Shown one piece after another: positions 18,957 to 25,699 of a DNA stretch of 45,895 nt. The number at the start of each line of letters is the position of its first letter. The first letter of the stretch is position 1. Made by a program: the position numbers and the translations under genes. The notes beneath the pieces were generated by a model that saw nothing but the letters and a program-made list of their open reading frames with translations, made no database searches and was not told where the DNA came from. Source of the DNA: Pseudomonadota bacterium (GTDB lineage Bacteria; Bdellovibrionota; Bdellovibrionia; Bdellovibrionales; Bdellovibrionaceae); NCBI GenBank assembly GCA_021300175.1, contig JAJTIC010000059.1:1-45895 (forward strand). The letters are read 5' to 3'.

Positions 18957-19029
18957 TTCTTCTAAAATAGCTCTAGCCTTAAAATGTTTCTATAAACCTA
19001 TAGAAAACAGGCCTTATGTCGTAGGAAAT

Positions 19030-20145
19030 CTATGGCTTAATGACGATCAAAGGACTACGGCCTATTCTTATTGTTCTGCTCATTAGATTTTCAGCGAAGA
19101 CCCAACCATCACTATTGCTATTCTGCCAGGATTGACCCCAACTGTTATGGATCTTGTAGGCTTTTCTACATCGATTTCCAGATGGTGCACAACGGGTTGC
19201 CTCTCCGACAATGACTGCTGCATGATTTTCTTTACAACCTTCTGCAGTTGCAAGCGATTTATCAAAGCAGATTCCAGAAATGATGAGTGGCCTTTTTTTA
19301 TTCAGGTGAAATGCGATATAGCTTTCAAACTCCTTAGCATTGTCTTGATCCTTCTTCATTTCAACAGATTCTAAAAATCCTTCTACTGGAACACTATTCT
19401 CAGGCTTATCGCATTGATTTTTGATCAACAGGTTTTTCAAAAAAAGTTCAAATCCTAGCCCTGTTGGCCTGGAAGATCCTGCATCGCGCGCAGAGCTATT
19501 ACTTCTCCCCTCCGAGGAAAAATCAGCTTTGGCCATATCCAAAGATTCTCTAACTTTTTGAAGATCGTTGATTCCTGGAAAATCATTCTTAACTAAATTC
19601 AGAACACACTCAATACAGCCTGATTGTCCTTCTGTGTATTCAGAAACACGCTTCTCCAGCTCGTCGACTTTTTTTTGTTGATTTACATCATCATCGGAAA
19701 AACGATTCACAATTCTAGAGAACGGGGCACAAGATTCTTTGGCCACGCTCTTTGTCAGAGCAGACGTCACAGTACCTAGGACAAGCGGAAATTCACCAAT
19801 CACGACTCTTTTCAACTTAGACTTGTCCTCGGCTTCGTAAATATCATTAAGACCCATAGCACTCCCCGCTCTAGCGATATCGAGTGTTGATACCCGCCGA
19901 TCATCAGTGAGTTTTGTACAATCCCACTTATTCTTCTGGCAGTTGTTGTAATCAAGAACTGCCGCCAGAGCAAAAGCACCACAAATCCCGATTGAATCTT
20001 GGCTGCGCACAGGAGGCATATTTTCAATCACTGTTGAATTCTGAAAAGTATAATTCCTTGGAATCGGCACAAATGACTCGCGAGAATTGTCTTGAGCCTG
20101 CGCCAAACTTGAGACCACTAAGCCTATGAGAAAGAAAGATTTCAT
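19030..20145 (-). CDS. Secreted papain-like (C1) cysteine protease
   Basis: 371 residues with a signal peptide (MKSFFLIGLVVSSLAQAQ). The catalytic set of the papain family can be traced: the oxyanion Gln in PVRSQDSIG, the nucleophile Cys in GICGAFALAAVLDY (Gly replaces the usual Trp after the Cys), the His in ENHAAVIVG, and the Asn in IHNSWGQSWQNSNSDGW. The order and spacing agree with C1A peptidases, with a long insertion of about 200 residues between the Cys and His parts. No typical inhibitory propeptide is seen; the Cys block begins close to the mature N-terminus. It is predicted to act in the periplasm or outside the cell. It lies upstream of the large secreted protein in the island. Confidence 0.82.
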   Translation of the reverse strand: MKSFFLIGLVVSSLAQAQDNSRESFVPIPRNYTFQNSTVIENMPPVRSQDSIGICGAFALAAVLDYNNCQKNKWDCTKLTDDRRVSTLDIARAGSAMGLNDIYEAEDKSKLKRVVIGEFPLVLGTVTSALTKSVAKESCAPFSRIVNRFSDDDVNQQKKVDELEKRVSEYTEGQSGCIECVLNLVKNDFPGINDLQKVRESLDMAKADFSSEGRSNSSARDAGSSRPTGLGFELFLKNLLIKNQCDKPENSVPVEGFLESVEMKKDQDNAKEFESYIAFHLNKKRPLIISGICFDKSLATAEGCKENHAAVIVGEATRCAPSGNRCRKAYKIHNSWGQSWQNSNSDGWVFAENLMSRTIRIGRSPLIVIKP

Positions 20146-20197
20146 CTTCCCATATTAACTCTGATTCTTAATTTTGAAATCCTAAAGACTTTCGGAA

Positions 20198-20490
20198 CTG
20201 GACTAAGATCTGCAATCGATAGTCTCCGCCCTCAGGCAGAGCTTAAAAAACGAAACCTCCCACATTTTCATGAAAGGAGGTCCGTATGTCGTACATCACA
20301 TTGCTAATGATGTATCGGTCGTACTCGGCCAAACTTGAGAGGATTTTGAGGCTGGTTCTGCTGGCTCTCAAAATCTTAAAGAAAATACTGGATCTGTTTA
20401 GTTAATTGGTGTTTTTGCAATTAAGATCAGATCCAACGTGTTCATCACTGGGATCAGTCTCGTTTTTTGTGACTGCTCCGCCTGAGGGTT
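20198..20490 (+). repeat. Structured repeat element, copy B
   Basis: Second copy of the element. The ends pair: 20228-20241 with 20476-20489 (one G-U and one A-C), continued by AAAAAACGA 20245-20253 with TCGTTTTTT 20460-20468. The ribosome binding site is held by ACCTCC 20255-20260 with GGAGGT 20276-20281. Stems TACATCA/TGATGTA, GATTTTGAG/CTCAAAATC and GGATCTG/CAGATCC are present. The loop of the last stem has its own small hairpin, TAATTG/CAATTA, not shared in sequence with the other copies. Similarity to copy C continues past the element into the 3' end of the convergent lipoprotein-like gene, so element and gene were duplicated together. Confidence 0.78.
20286..20405 (+). CDS. Small leucine-rich amphipathic peptide, copy B (putative type I toxin)
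   Basis: A 39-residue ORF, ATG 20286 to TAA 20403-20405, with AAAGGAGG ending six bases upstream. It begins MSYITLLMMYRSYSAKLERI and ends LRLVLLALKILKKILDLFS. The C-terminal 22 residues would form an amphipathic helix with Leu/Ile on one face and Lys/Arg on the other, much like the membrane-active type I toxins TisB and DinQ in style, though not recognisably homologous. Changes between copies B and C in the last 20 codons are synonymous (CTG/CTA, CTG/TTG, AGT/AGC), which supports translation of this frame. Its ribosome binding site is buried in a hairpin. Toxicity and any antisense regulator are inferred. Confidence 0.62.
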   Translation: MSYITLLMMYRSYSAKLERILRLVLLALKILKKILDLFS

Positions 20491-20495
20491 TAGAT

Positions 20496-21461
20496 TTACC
20501 TGCTCAAAAAAGTTGGGCGAATTGGTCTGTAAGTCTTAGCAGACCCTTCCCATACGAGGACATCTTCAACTTCTCCTCGAGGACCAACCATCGAAGGATT
20601 CAGGGATCCACCTTGTTTACCAACACCACCAGGCCTTCCAGTGAGACCTCGGACAGACTCGCCATCCGTGGCCTCGCTCACACAACTCACAAACATGATG
20701 TTGCATCCTCGAAGAGCTGAAAAGCGATCTCCTCGCGGGGAGGGACGATCACTCGGATCGCGTCGAACAGCACACTGTTGCTTTGTTTCCCTTGGCCATC
20801 CTGCGAATGAGAACTGTGCATCTCTTCCATTCTTAGCTGGCGGGAGAAGTTCGTCAGCCGACCAGTCCACACCTGGATCGCCACGCTCACCTGGGTACCC
20901 ACGTAAGTCGAGAGTCACACTCCCACTAGCTTCAATTCCAAACAAATCAATACTAGCTCCGGATTTACCCAATAACTTCTTTTCTTCTGCCACATCGTAA
21001 ACCAGATATTTTCCATTGAAGTTTTTCAGCTTGCCGCCACTTTCAAATACTCCTGATTCGAAGATGACCTTTGTATTTGAGCTGGATAAAATTAGCTCCC
21101 CATTCTTTTGAATTCTCAATCTAGATATTCGAACTTCCTTCCTTTGTAAGTCCAAAATTCCTCGTTTTGCCAGATCCTCATCTGTAACGACACCATCAAC
21201 AACTAAATCAAATGGAGTCTTCACGATCAGAGCTTCGACGAAAGGAATTGGAGAATTCAAACAACTCAATTCAAATTGGTATCGAGTGCCCTCTCTTAAA
21301 TCACCAGCACGCATAATTTGATCAGCTAAACCTTCTTCACTCGGCCTTAAGAAGACAACCTGCCCATTATATAGATGGCCGTGGCATCTATATTGAGCAA
21401 ATGGATAAACAAAAATTAGATAATTCTTTGAAAAAACTCGAGGCAGTAAGACCACAATCAT
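20496..21461 (-). pseudogene. Truncated, internally deleted duplicate of the collagen-like lipoprotein gene
   Basis: 321 codons open, closely related to the gene at 21773-23209. Compared with that gene, it lacks the lipoprotein signal peptide and first part: the frame begins MIVVLLPRVFSKN right beside element copy C and joins the homologous region only near GQVVFLRP. It also lacks about 100 residues, joining GKQGGS directly to LNPSMVGP. The remaining core (FDLVVDGVVTDEDLAKRGI, LDLRGYPGERGDPG, AKNGRDAQFSFAGWPRETKQ) is well kept. Without a signal sequence it could not reach the surface, so I treat it as a decaying copy; it could still be a cytoplasmic gene. It converges with peptide copy B. Confidence 0.62.
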
Positions 21462-21474
21462 CGCCGCTCTTGAG

Positions 21475-21767
21475 CTGGACTAAGATCTGCATTCGATTCG
21501 CTCTGCCCTCAGGCAGAGACTAAAAAACGAAGACCTCCCACATTTTCATGAAAGGAGGTCCGTATGTCGTACATCATCAAGCTACTGATGTATCGGTCGT
21601 GCTCGGCCAAACTTGAGAGGATTTTGAGGCTGGTTCTACTGGCTCTCAAAATCTTAAAGAAAATATTGGATCTGTTTAGCTAATCCGGATTTCGCTATTA
21701 TCATCAGATCCAACGTGTTCATCACTGGGATCAGTCTCGTTTTTTGTGACTGCTCCGCCTGAGGGCT
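21475..21767 (+). repeat. Structured repeat element, copy C
   Basis: Third copy. End pairing: 21505-21518 with 21753-21766, then AAAAAACGA 21522-21530 with TCGTTTTTT 21737-21745. The Shine-Dalgarno hairpin is GACCTCC 21532-21538 with GGAGGTC 21554-21560. Further stems: TACATCA 21570-21576 with TGATGTA 21586-21592; GATTTTGAG 21620-21628 with CTCAAAATC 21645-21653; GGATCTG 21668-21674 with CAGATCC 21705-21711. The 5' GCTCTGCC/GGCAGAGC-type hairpin competes with the end pairing, as expected for an RNA with two folds. Similarity starts abruptly at CTGGAC 21475, beside the truncated gene, which suggests the duplication endpoint. Confidence 0.78.
21564..21683 (+). CDS. Small leucine-rich amphipathic peptide, copy C (putative type I toxin)
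   Basis: 39 codons, ATG 21564 to TAA 21681-21683, starting MSYIIKLLMYRSCSAKLERI and ending with the same LRLVLLALKILKKILDLFS tail as copy B. The spacing from AAAGGAGG to ATG is identical in all copies. The variable codons (5-9) coincide with the loop of the TACATCA/TGATGTA stem, so there the RNA fold seems to allow amino-acid change, while the helix tail is kept. It is probably a membrane-acting peptide made only when the mRNA is unfolded or processed. Alternatives are a leader peptide or a structural RNA in which the ORF is incidental, but the synonymous changes argue against the last. Confidence 0.65.
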   Translation: MSYIIKLLMYRSCSAKLERILRLVLLALKILKKILDLFS

Positions 21768-21772
21768 TAGAT

Positions 21773-23209
21773 TTACCTGCTCAAAAAAGTTGGGCGAATC
21801 GCATTCCAGGTCTTTGTTGACTCTTCCCATACTTTTACATCTTCAATTTCACCCATGGGACCAACCATCGAAGGATTCAGGGATTCACCTTGTTCACCCA
21901 TGCCATCATCTTTCCCTGATTTCGGAGTGTATTGACAGGCCTGAGTCCAATCCCATCTTTCATGAATTTTGTTCATCACATCAGCATCACTCATAGTTGC
22001 TGGCAAACTTAAATACTGTCTGAGCTGTGGAATGAAATTCACTTGTCCCGCTACGCCTGGATTTCCAGGAGAGCGACCACCACGCCCCCCGGGCCCTTGA
22101 GGTCCACCGACTCCAGGTGTCGCCTGAACTTTGATCTGCAGTTCGGTCTTATCAATGATGGCGACTCTCACACTTCCTGTAGATCCACCCTGCTTACCAA
22201 CACCACCAGGTCTTCCTGGCAGACCTCGGATATTTTCACCATCAGTGGCTTCTCTGACACAGCTGATGAAAAGCATGTCACACCCTCGAAAAGCAGAAAA
22301 TCGGTCACCGCGCGGTGAATGCCGATTGCTGGGATCTCGGTCAAAATTACACTGCTGCTTTGTTTCTCTCGGCCATCCCGCAAATGCAAACTGTGCATCA
22401 CGTCCATTCTTTGCCGGAACTGGAAGCTCATCATCGGTGCGATCAAGACCCGGCTCACCCTCCTCGCCAGGGTATCCCCGCAAATCCAGAGTCAAGTGAC
22501 CTTCTGCAATTGCGCCTTTGATATCGAGCGAAGAGCCAGGACGACCACGGTAGCCTTCAGATTTTGACCGATCCAAATCTAGAAACTCTTGAACGAAGTT
22601 AGTAATTCGACTCCCATTATCGAAATTTCCTCTGACAAATATTAAACTTATTTTAGGTTCAGCGAATCGCAGAACACCATTTTTCTTGACGACCAGTCTA
22701 TTGACTCGAAGCTCCCCAGTCCCTTGCTCAATCATTCCCCGCTTACGCAAATTTTCCTCGGTCACAAGCCCATCTACCACGAGATCAAACGGAGTCTTCA
22801 ATTGTATCGCTTCAACAAAAGGCACCGGCGACTCAAGACAACTCAATTCAAACTGAAAGTTTGTTCCTTCAGGAAGCCTTGGGGATACCGTGGATCTTTT
22901 CTCCAAATTCTCTTTGGTTACTCTTAGAAACAGTGTCTGTCCGCTATCTAGATTCACTTGCTTAATCTGCGCAATACAGCCCTCGAGTTCTTCCCACGAC
23001 AACTTAACATTGAAGAAGTGGTAGATGGAGTCATCTTTCACTTCCGCCTTAAAAAATCCTTTGGGGACTTCCTTGGCCTGAGGGGCCGCAGGGGCAATCG
23101 GAGTTTCTTCGCCCGTATCTTTTTTGAAAGCGCAGCCGAAAACAAACAAACTGCTCAAGACCACAAGAGATCCTCGAAAAAGAAATGACTGTGCTGAATA
23201 AGAAGACAT
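21773..23209 (-). CDS. Collagen-like surface lipoprotein of unknown function
   Basis: 478 residues from ATG 23209; GGGAGGGAG just upstream favours this over the frame's first ATG at 23257. The start MSSYSAQSFLFRGSLVVLSS runs into a lipobox-like VFGC, so the mature protein would be acylated at Cys. Several Gly-X-Y stretches follow (GYPGEEGEPG, GLPGRPGGVGKQGG, TPGVGGPQGPGGRGGRSPGN), resembling collagen-like repeats. Between them are beta-rich parts such as FDLVVDGLVTEENLRKRG. It is probably outer-membrane or surface-exposed. A shortened relative lies next to it, and both end against a structured peptide element. No family recognised. Confidence 0.68.
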   Translation of the reverse strand: MSSYSAQSFLFRGSLVVLSSLFVFGCAFKKDTGEETPIAPAAPQAKEVPKGFFKAEVKDDSIYHFFNVKLSWEELEGCIAQIKQVNLDSGQTLFLRVTKENLEKRSTVSPRLPEGTNFQFELSCLESPVPFVEAIQLKTPFDLVVDGLVTEENLRKRGMIEQGTGELRVNRLVVKKNGVLRFAEPKISLIFVRGNFDNGSRITNFVQEFLDLDRSKSEGYRGRPGSSLDIKGAIAEGHLTLDLRGYPGEEGEPGLDRTDDELPVPAKNGRDAQFAFAGWPRETKQQCNFDRDPSNRHSPRGDRFSAFRGCDMLFISCVREATDGENIRGLPGRPGGVGKQGGSTGSVRVAIIDKTELQIKVQATPGVGGPQGPGGRGGRSPGNPGVAGQVNFIPQLRQYLSLPATMSDADVMNKIHERWDWTQACQYTPKSGKDDGMGEQGESLNPSMVGPMGEIEDVKVWEESTKTWNAIRPTFLSR

Positions 23210-23299
23210 TCTCCCTCCCACTTTAAGTGCGGGGCTTAAAGTAAAAGATCCTGACATTTTTCGACACTGTTAGATTTTAGACAGGAAATTTTTGCAAAC

Positions 23300-23407
23300 G
23301 TGACCGATACCCCATAGCGACAGCCCAATTTTGGAGCTAAAATCCACGCTCAATTGCAATTAAACGACAATACACAATTTGAGCAAGATCGTCGTGACCG
23401 ATACCCC
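23300..23407 (-). repeat. Right-edge pair of 14-mer GGGGTATCGGTCAC (inverted to left pair)
   Basis: On the plus strand GTGACCGATACCCC occurs at 23300-23313 and 23394-23407, 94 bp apart. These are the reverse complement of the two copies near 16.6 kb, so all four point inward to a block of about 6.8 kb. The stretch 23210-23428 otherwise holds no gene and no clear terminator; it contains the presumed promoter of the collagen-like lipoprotein gene. Confidence 0.7.
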
Positions 23408-23428
23408 ATTCACAATCCCTCAACTCCC

Positions 23429-23908
23429 CTAGCGGGCGGTTTGGGGAGGGAAGTGGTGGAAGTACATGGACCAAGCGTCCACCATGGATTCATCGTCGAA
23501 TCGGCAGAAATCATATTGGCGATTTTCTGAGTCTATGAGGATCAGCTCTTTGCCGCCCTTGGATTTACAATAAGCCGTTGCTGGATGAGGAAGGCTTCCA
23601 GGCTTGAAGTCTTCTGGGGGTTTTTCCATCGCCTTTACTAAAGCTTGGCACTGGGGAATTGTCTTTCCCACAAATCCTTTGGGATCTTTCTTGGCTTTGT
23701 TTTTTGCATTATTTTTTAATTTGCAGTCCTCAGAAACATCAAAACCATCCATTTTGATGATTTTAATTTTCTTTTCTGAACCTGGGCCTTCGCCAAAAAA
23801 TTTCAAAGTCATGTAAGTCGCCGAGGCTGAAGTCGTCATCAAACTGAGCGCAACAAGAGAAAGCAGCATTTGCTTTAAACAACTGAAGTTCAAAAAATCT
23901 TTCTTCAT
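23429..23908 (-). CDS. Small secreted protein, unknown function
   Basis: 159 residues from ATG 23908, which has GAGG seven bases upstream; an open frame runs 17 codons further and would overlap hutU, so the shorter start is preferred. MKKDFLNFSCLKQMLLSLVA leads to a signal peptide ending SASA. The mature part (TYMTLKFFGEGPG...) is basic in the middle, with Cys in SEDCKLK, IPQCQAL, AYCKSK and YDFCRF that could form two disulfides. No family recognised. It follows hutU by about 38 bp on the same strand and lies just outside the right 14-mer pair. Confidence 0.6.
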   Translation of the reverse strand: MKKDFLNFSCLKQMLLSLVALSLMTTSASATYMTLKFFGEGPGSEKKIKIIKMDGFDVSEDCKLKNNAKNKAKKDPKGFVGKTIPQCQALVKAMEKPPEDFKPGSLPHPATAYCKSKGGKELILIDSENRQYDFCRFDDESMVDAWSMYFHHFPPQTAR

Positions 23909-23946
23909 CTGACACCTCACTTTTTCTCTAACTGCACTCAGCAAAT

Positions 23947-25623
23947 CTAATCCAACCACAAAGATCTTACGCCACGCTCTTTTGCTGTTTTTTTAGCTTC
24001 GTCGTAGCCGGCGTCTAGATGACGGAAAACACCCATTCCTGGATCGGCGGTGAGAACCCGCTCTAGTCTTCGAGCTGCAGCTTCAGTGCCGTCGGCCACA
24101 ATCACTTGGCCCGAGTGCTGAGAATATCCCATTCCCACTCCGCCTCCGTGATGCAAGCTCACCCATGTCGATCCGCAAGCCACATTCACCATCGCATTCA
24201 AAAGTGGCCAATCAGAAACTGCATCTGAGCCATCTTTCATGGCTTCTGTTTCTCGGTTTGGCGAAGCCACACTTCCGCAGTCCAAATGATCGCGCCCAAT
24301 CACAATCGGTGCTTTCACTTTCCCCGTGCGAACAAGCTCATTAAAGAGCAATCCTGCCTTTGCTCGCTCGCCGTATTCAAGCCAGCAAATACGAGCCGGC
24401 AATCCTTGAAACGCAATTCGTTGCTCGGCCATATCTAACCAACGAAGTAGATCTTTTTTATGTGGAAACAGCTCTCGGAGAGCATCATCAGTCACTTTGA
24501 TATCGTTCGGATCGCCACTCAAGGCCACCCAACGGAAAGGCCCACTGCCTTTACAGAAAAGCGGGCGAATGTAAGCAGGCACAAATCCAGGGAAGTCGAA
24601 AGCGTCTTTCACGCCGACTTCCTGAGCTCTGGCTCGTAAATTATTTCCATAGTCAAAAGTGATCGCTCCCCGCTTTTGCATCTCTAACATTCCGCGGACG
24701 TGCTTTGCCATGCTCGCGTAAGCTGCCTCTAAATACGCTTTCTGATTTTCTTTTCTGAACACAGCGGCTGTCTCCACACTGTAACCTTCTGGGATGTAAC
24801 CCACCAAAGGATCATGGGCGGAAGTTTGGTCCGTCAACAAATCTGGAATGAAACCTTTCTCCAAGCATTGATGAATCACGGTCGCCACATTGCCTTGAAG
24901 GGCAATGGATTTAGCTTCACCAGCTGCTGTGTACTTGCGCACACGGGCTAAAGCATCATCCAAATCTGCAGCCACTTCATCGACGTATTTTGTTTCCAAA
25001 CGCTTTTGAATCCGAGTAGGATCAATTTCGATCGCAAGCACACAAGCTCCAGCAAAGACTCCAGCCAAGGGCTGAGCTCCTCCCATCCCGCCAAGACCTC
25101 CAGTGAAAATAACCCGGCCCTTCAGGTCTCCGCCAAAGTGCTGTCGACCGGCTTCGACAAAAGTTTCATAAGTTCCCTGAATAATTCCTTGTGTTCCAAT
25201 ATAAATCCAAGAACCTGCCGTCATCTGCCCATACATCATAAGACCTTTTTTATCGAGCTCATGAAAATGATCCCAGGTTGCCCACTGAGGAACCAAATTC
25301 GAATTCGCGAGTAAGACCCTTGGGGCGTCTTCATGGGTTTTCAAAATCCCGATGGGTTTTCCGCTTTGAATCAGCAGTGTCTCGTTATTTTCTAAAGTTT
25401 TCAGGGCTTCCAAAATCTTGTCGAAGCTTTCCCAGTTTCTGGCTGCTTTTCCGATTCCACCATAAACCACAAGCTCCTCTGGATGCTCTGCCACCGAAGG
25501 ATCGAGATTATTTTGAATCATTCGATAAGCAGCTTCTTGTTGCCAACCTTTACAGTGCAATTGAGTGCCCGTTGGAGCTTTGACGACCCTTCTGCCTTTA
25601 GAACTTCCTGAATCCAATGCCAT
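23947..25623 (-). CDS. hutU: Urocanate hydratase
   Basis: 558 residues, standard for urocanase, which uses bound NAD+ to convert urocanate to 4-imidazolone-5-propanoate in histidine breakdown. The N-terminal [20 protein letters not shown], the NAD-binding [16 protein letters not shown] region and the C-terminal [20 protein letters not shown] block are typical. It lies 76 bp downstream of hutH on the same strand, consistent with an operon. HutI, which takes its product, is encoded about 18 kb away. Confidence 0.97.
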   Translation of the reverse strand: MALDSGSSKGRRVVKAPTGTQLHCKGWQQEAAYRMIQNNLDPSVAEHPEELVVYGGIGKAARNWESFDKILEALKTLENNETLLIQSGKPIGILKTHEDAPRVLLANSNLVPQWATWDHFHELDKKGLMMYGQMTAGSWIYIGTQGIIQGTYETFVEAGRQHFGGDLKGRVIFTGGLGGMGGAQPLAGVFAGACVLAIEIDPTRIQKRLETKYVDEVAADLDDALARVRKYTAAGEAKSIALQGNVATVIHQCLEKGFIPDLLTDQTSAHDPLVGYIPEGYSVETAAVFRKENQKAYLEAAYASMAKHVRGMLEMQKRGAITFDYGNNLRARAQEVGVKDAFDFPGFVPAYIRPLFCKGSGPFRWVALSGDPNDIKVTDDALRELFPHKKDLLRWLDMAEQRIAFQGLPARICWLEYGERAKAGLLFNELVRTGKVKAPIVIGRDHLDCGSVASPNRETEAMKDGSDAVSDWPLLNAMVNVACGSTWVSLHHGGGVGMGYSQHSGQVIVADGTEAAARRLERVLTADPGMGVFRHLDAGYDEAKKTAKERGVRSLWLD

Positions 25624-25699
25624 CTTAAAACCTCACTTCAAATGCCAAACTAAAATCGAAACAACAAAGTCATTTAGAGACGACGCCCGATCAAATCAA

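Noticed and set aside
16589-23407. Complete insertion sequence or prophage bounded by the 14-mer pairs
   Set aside because: No transposase, integrase or phage gene is present, and no target-site duplication could be identified by eye.
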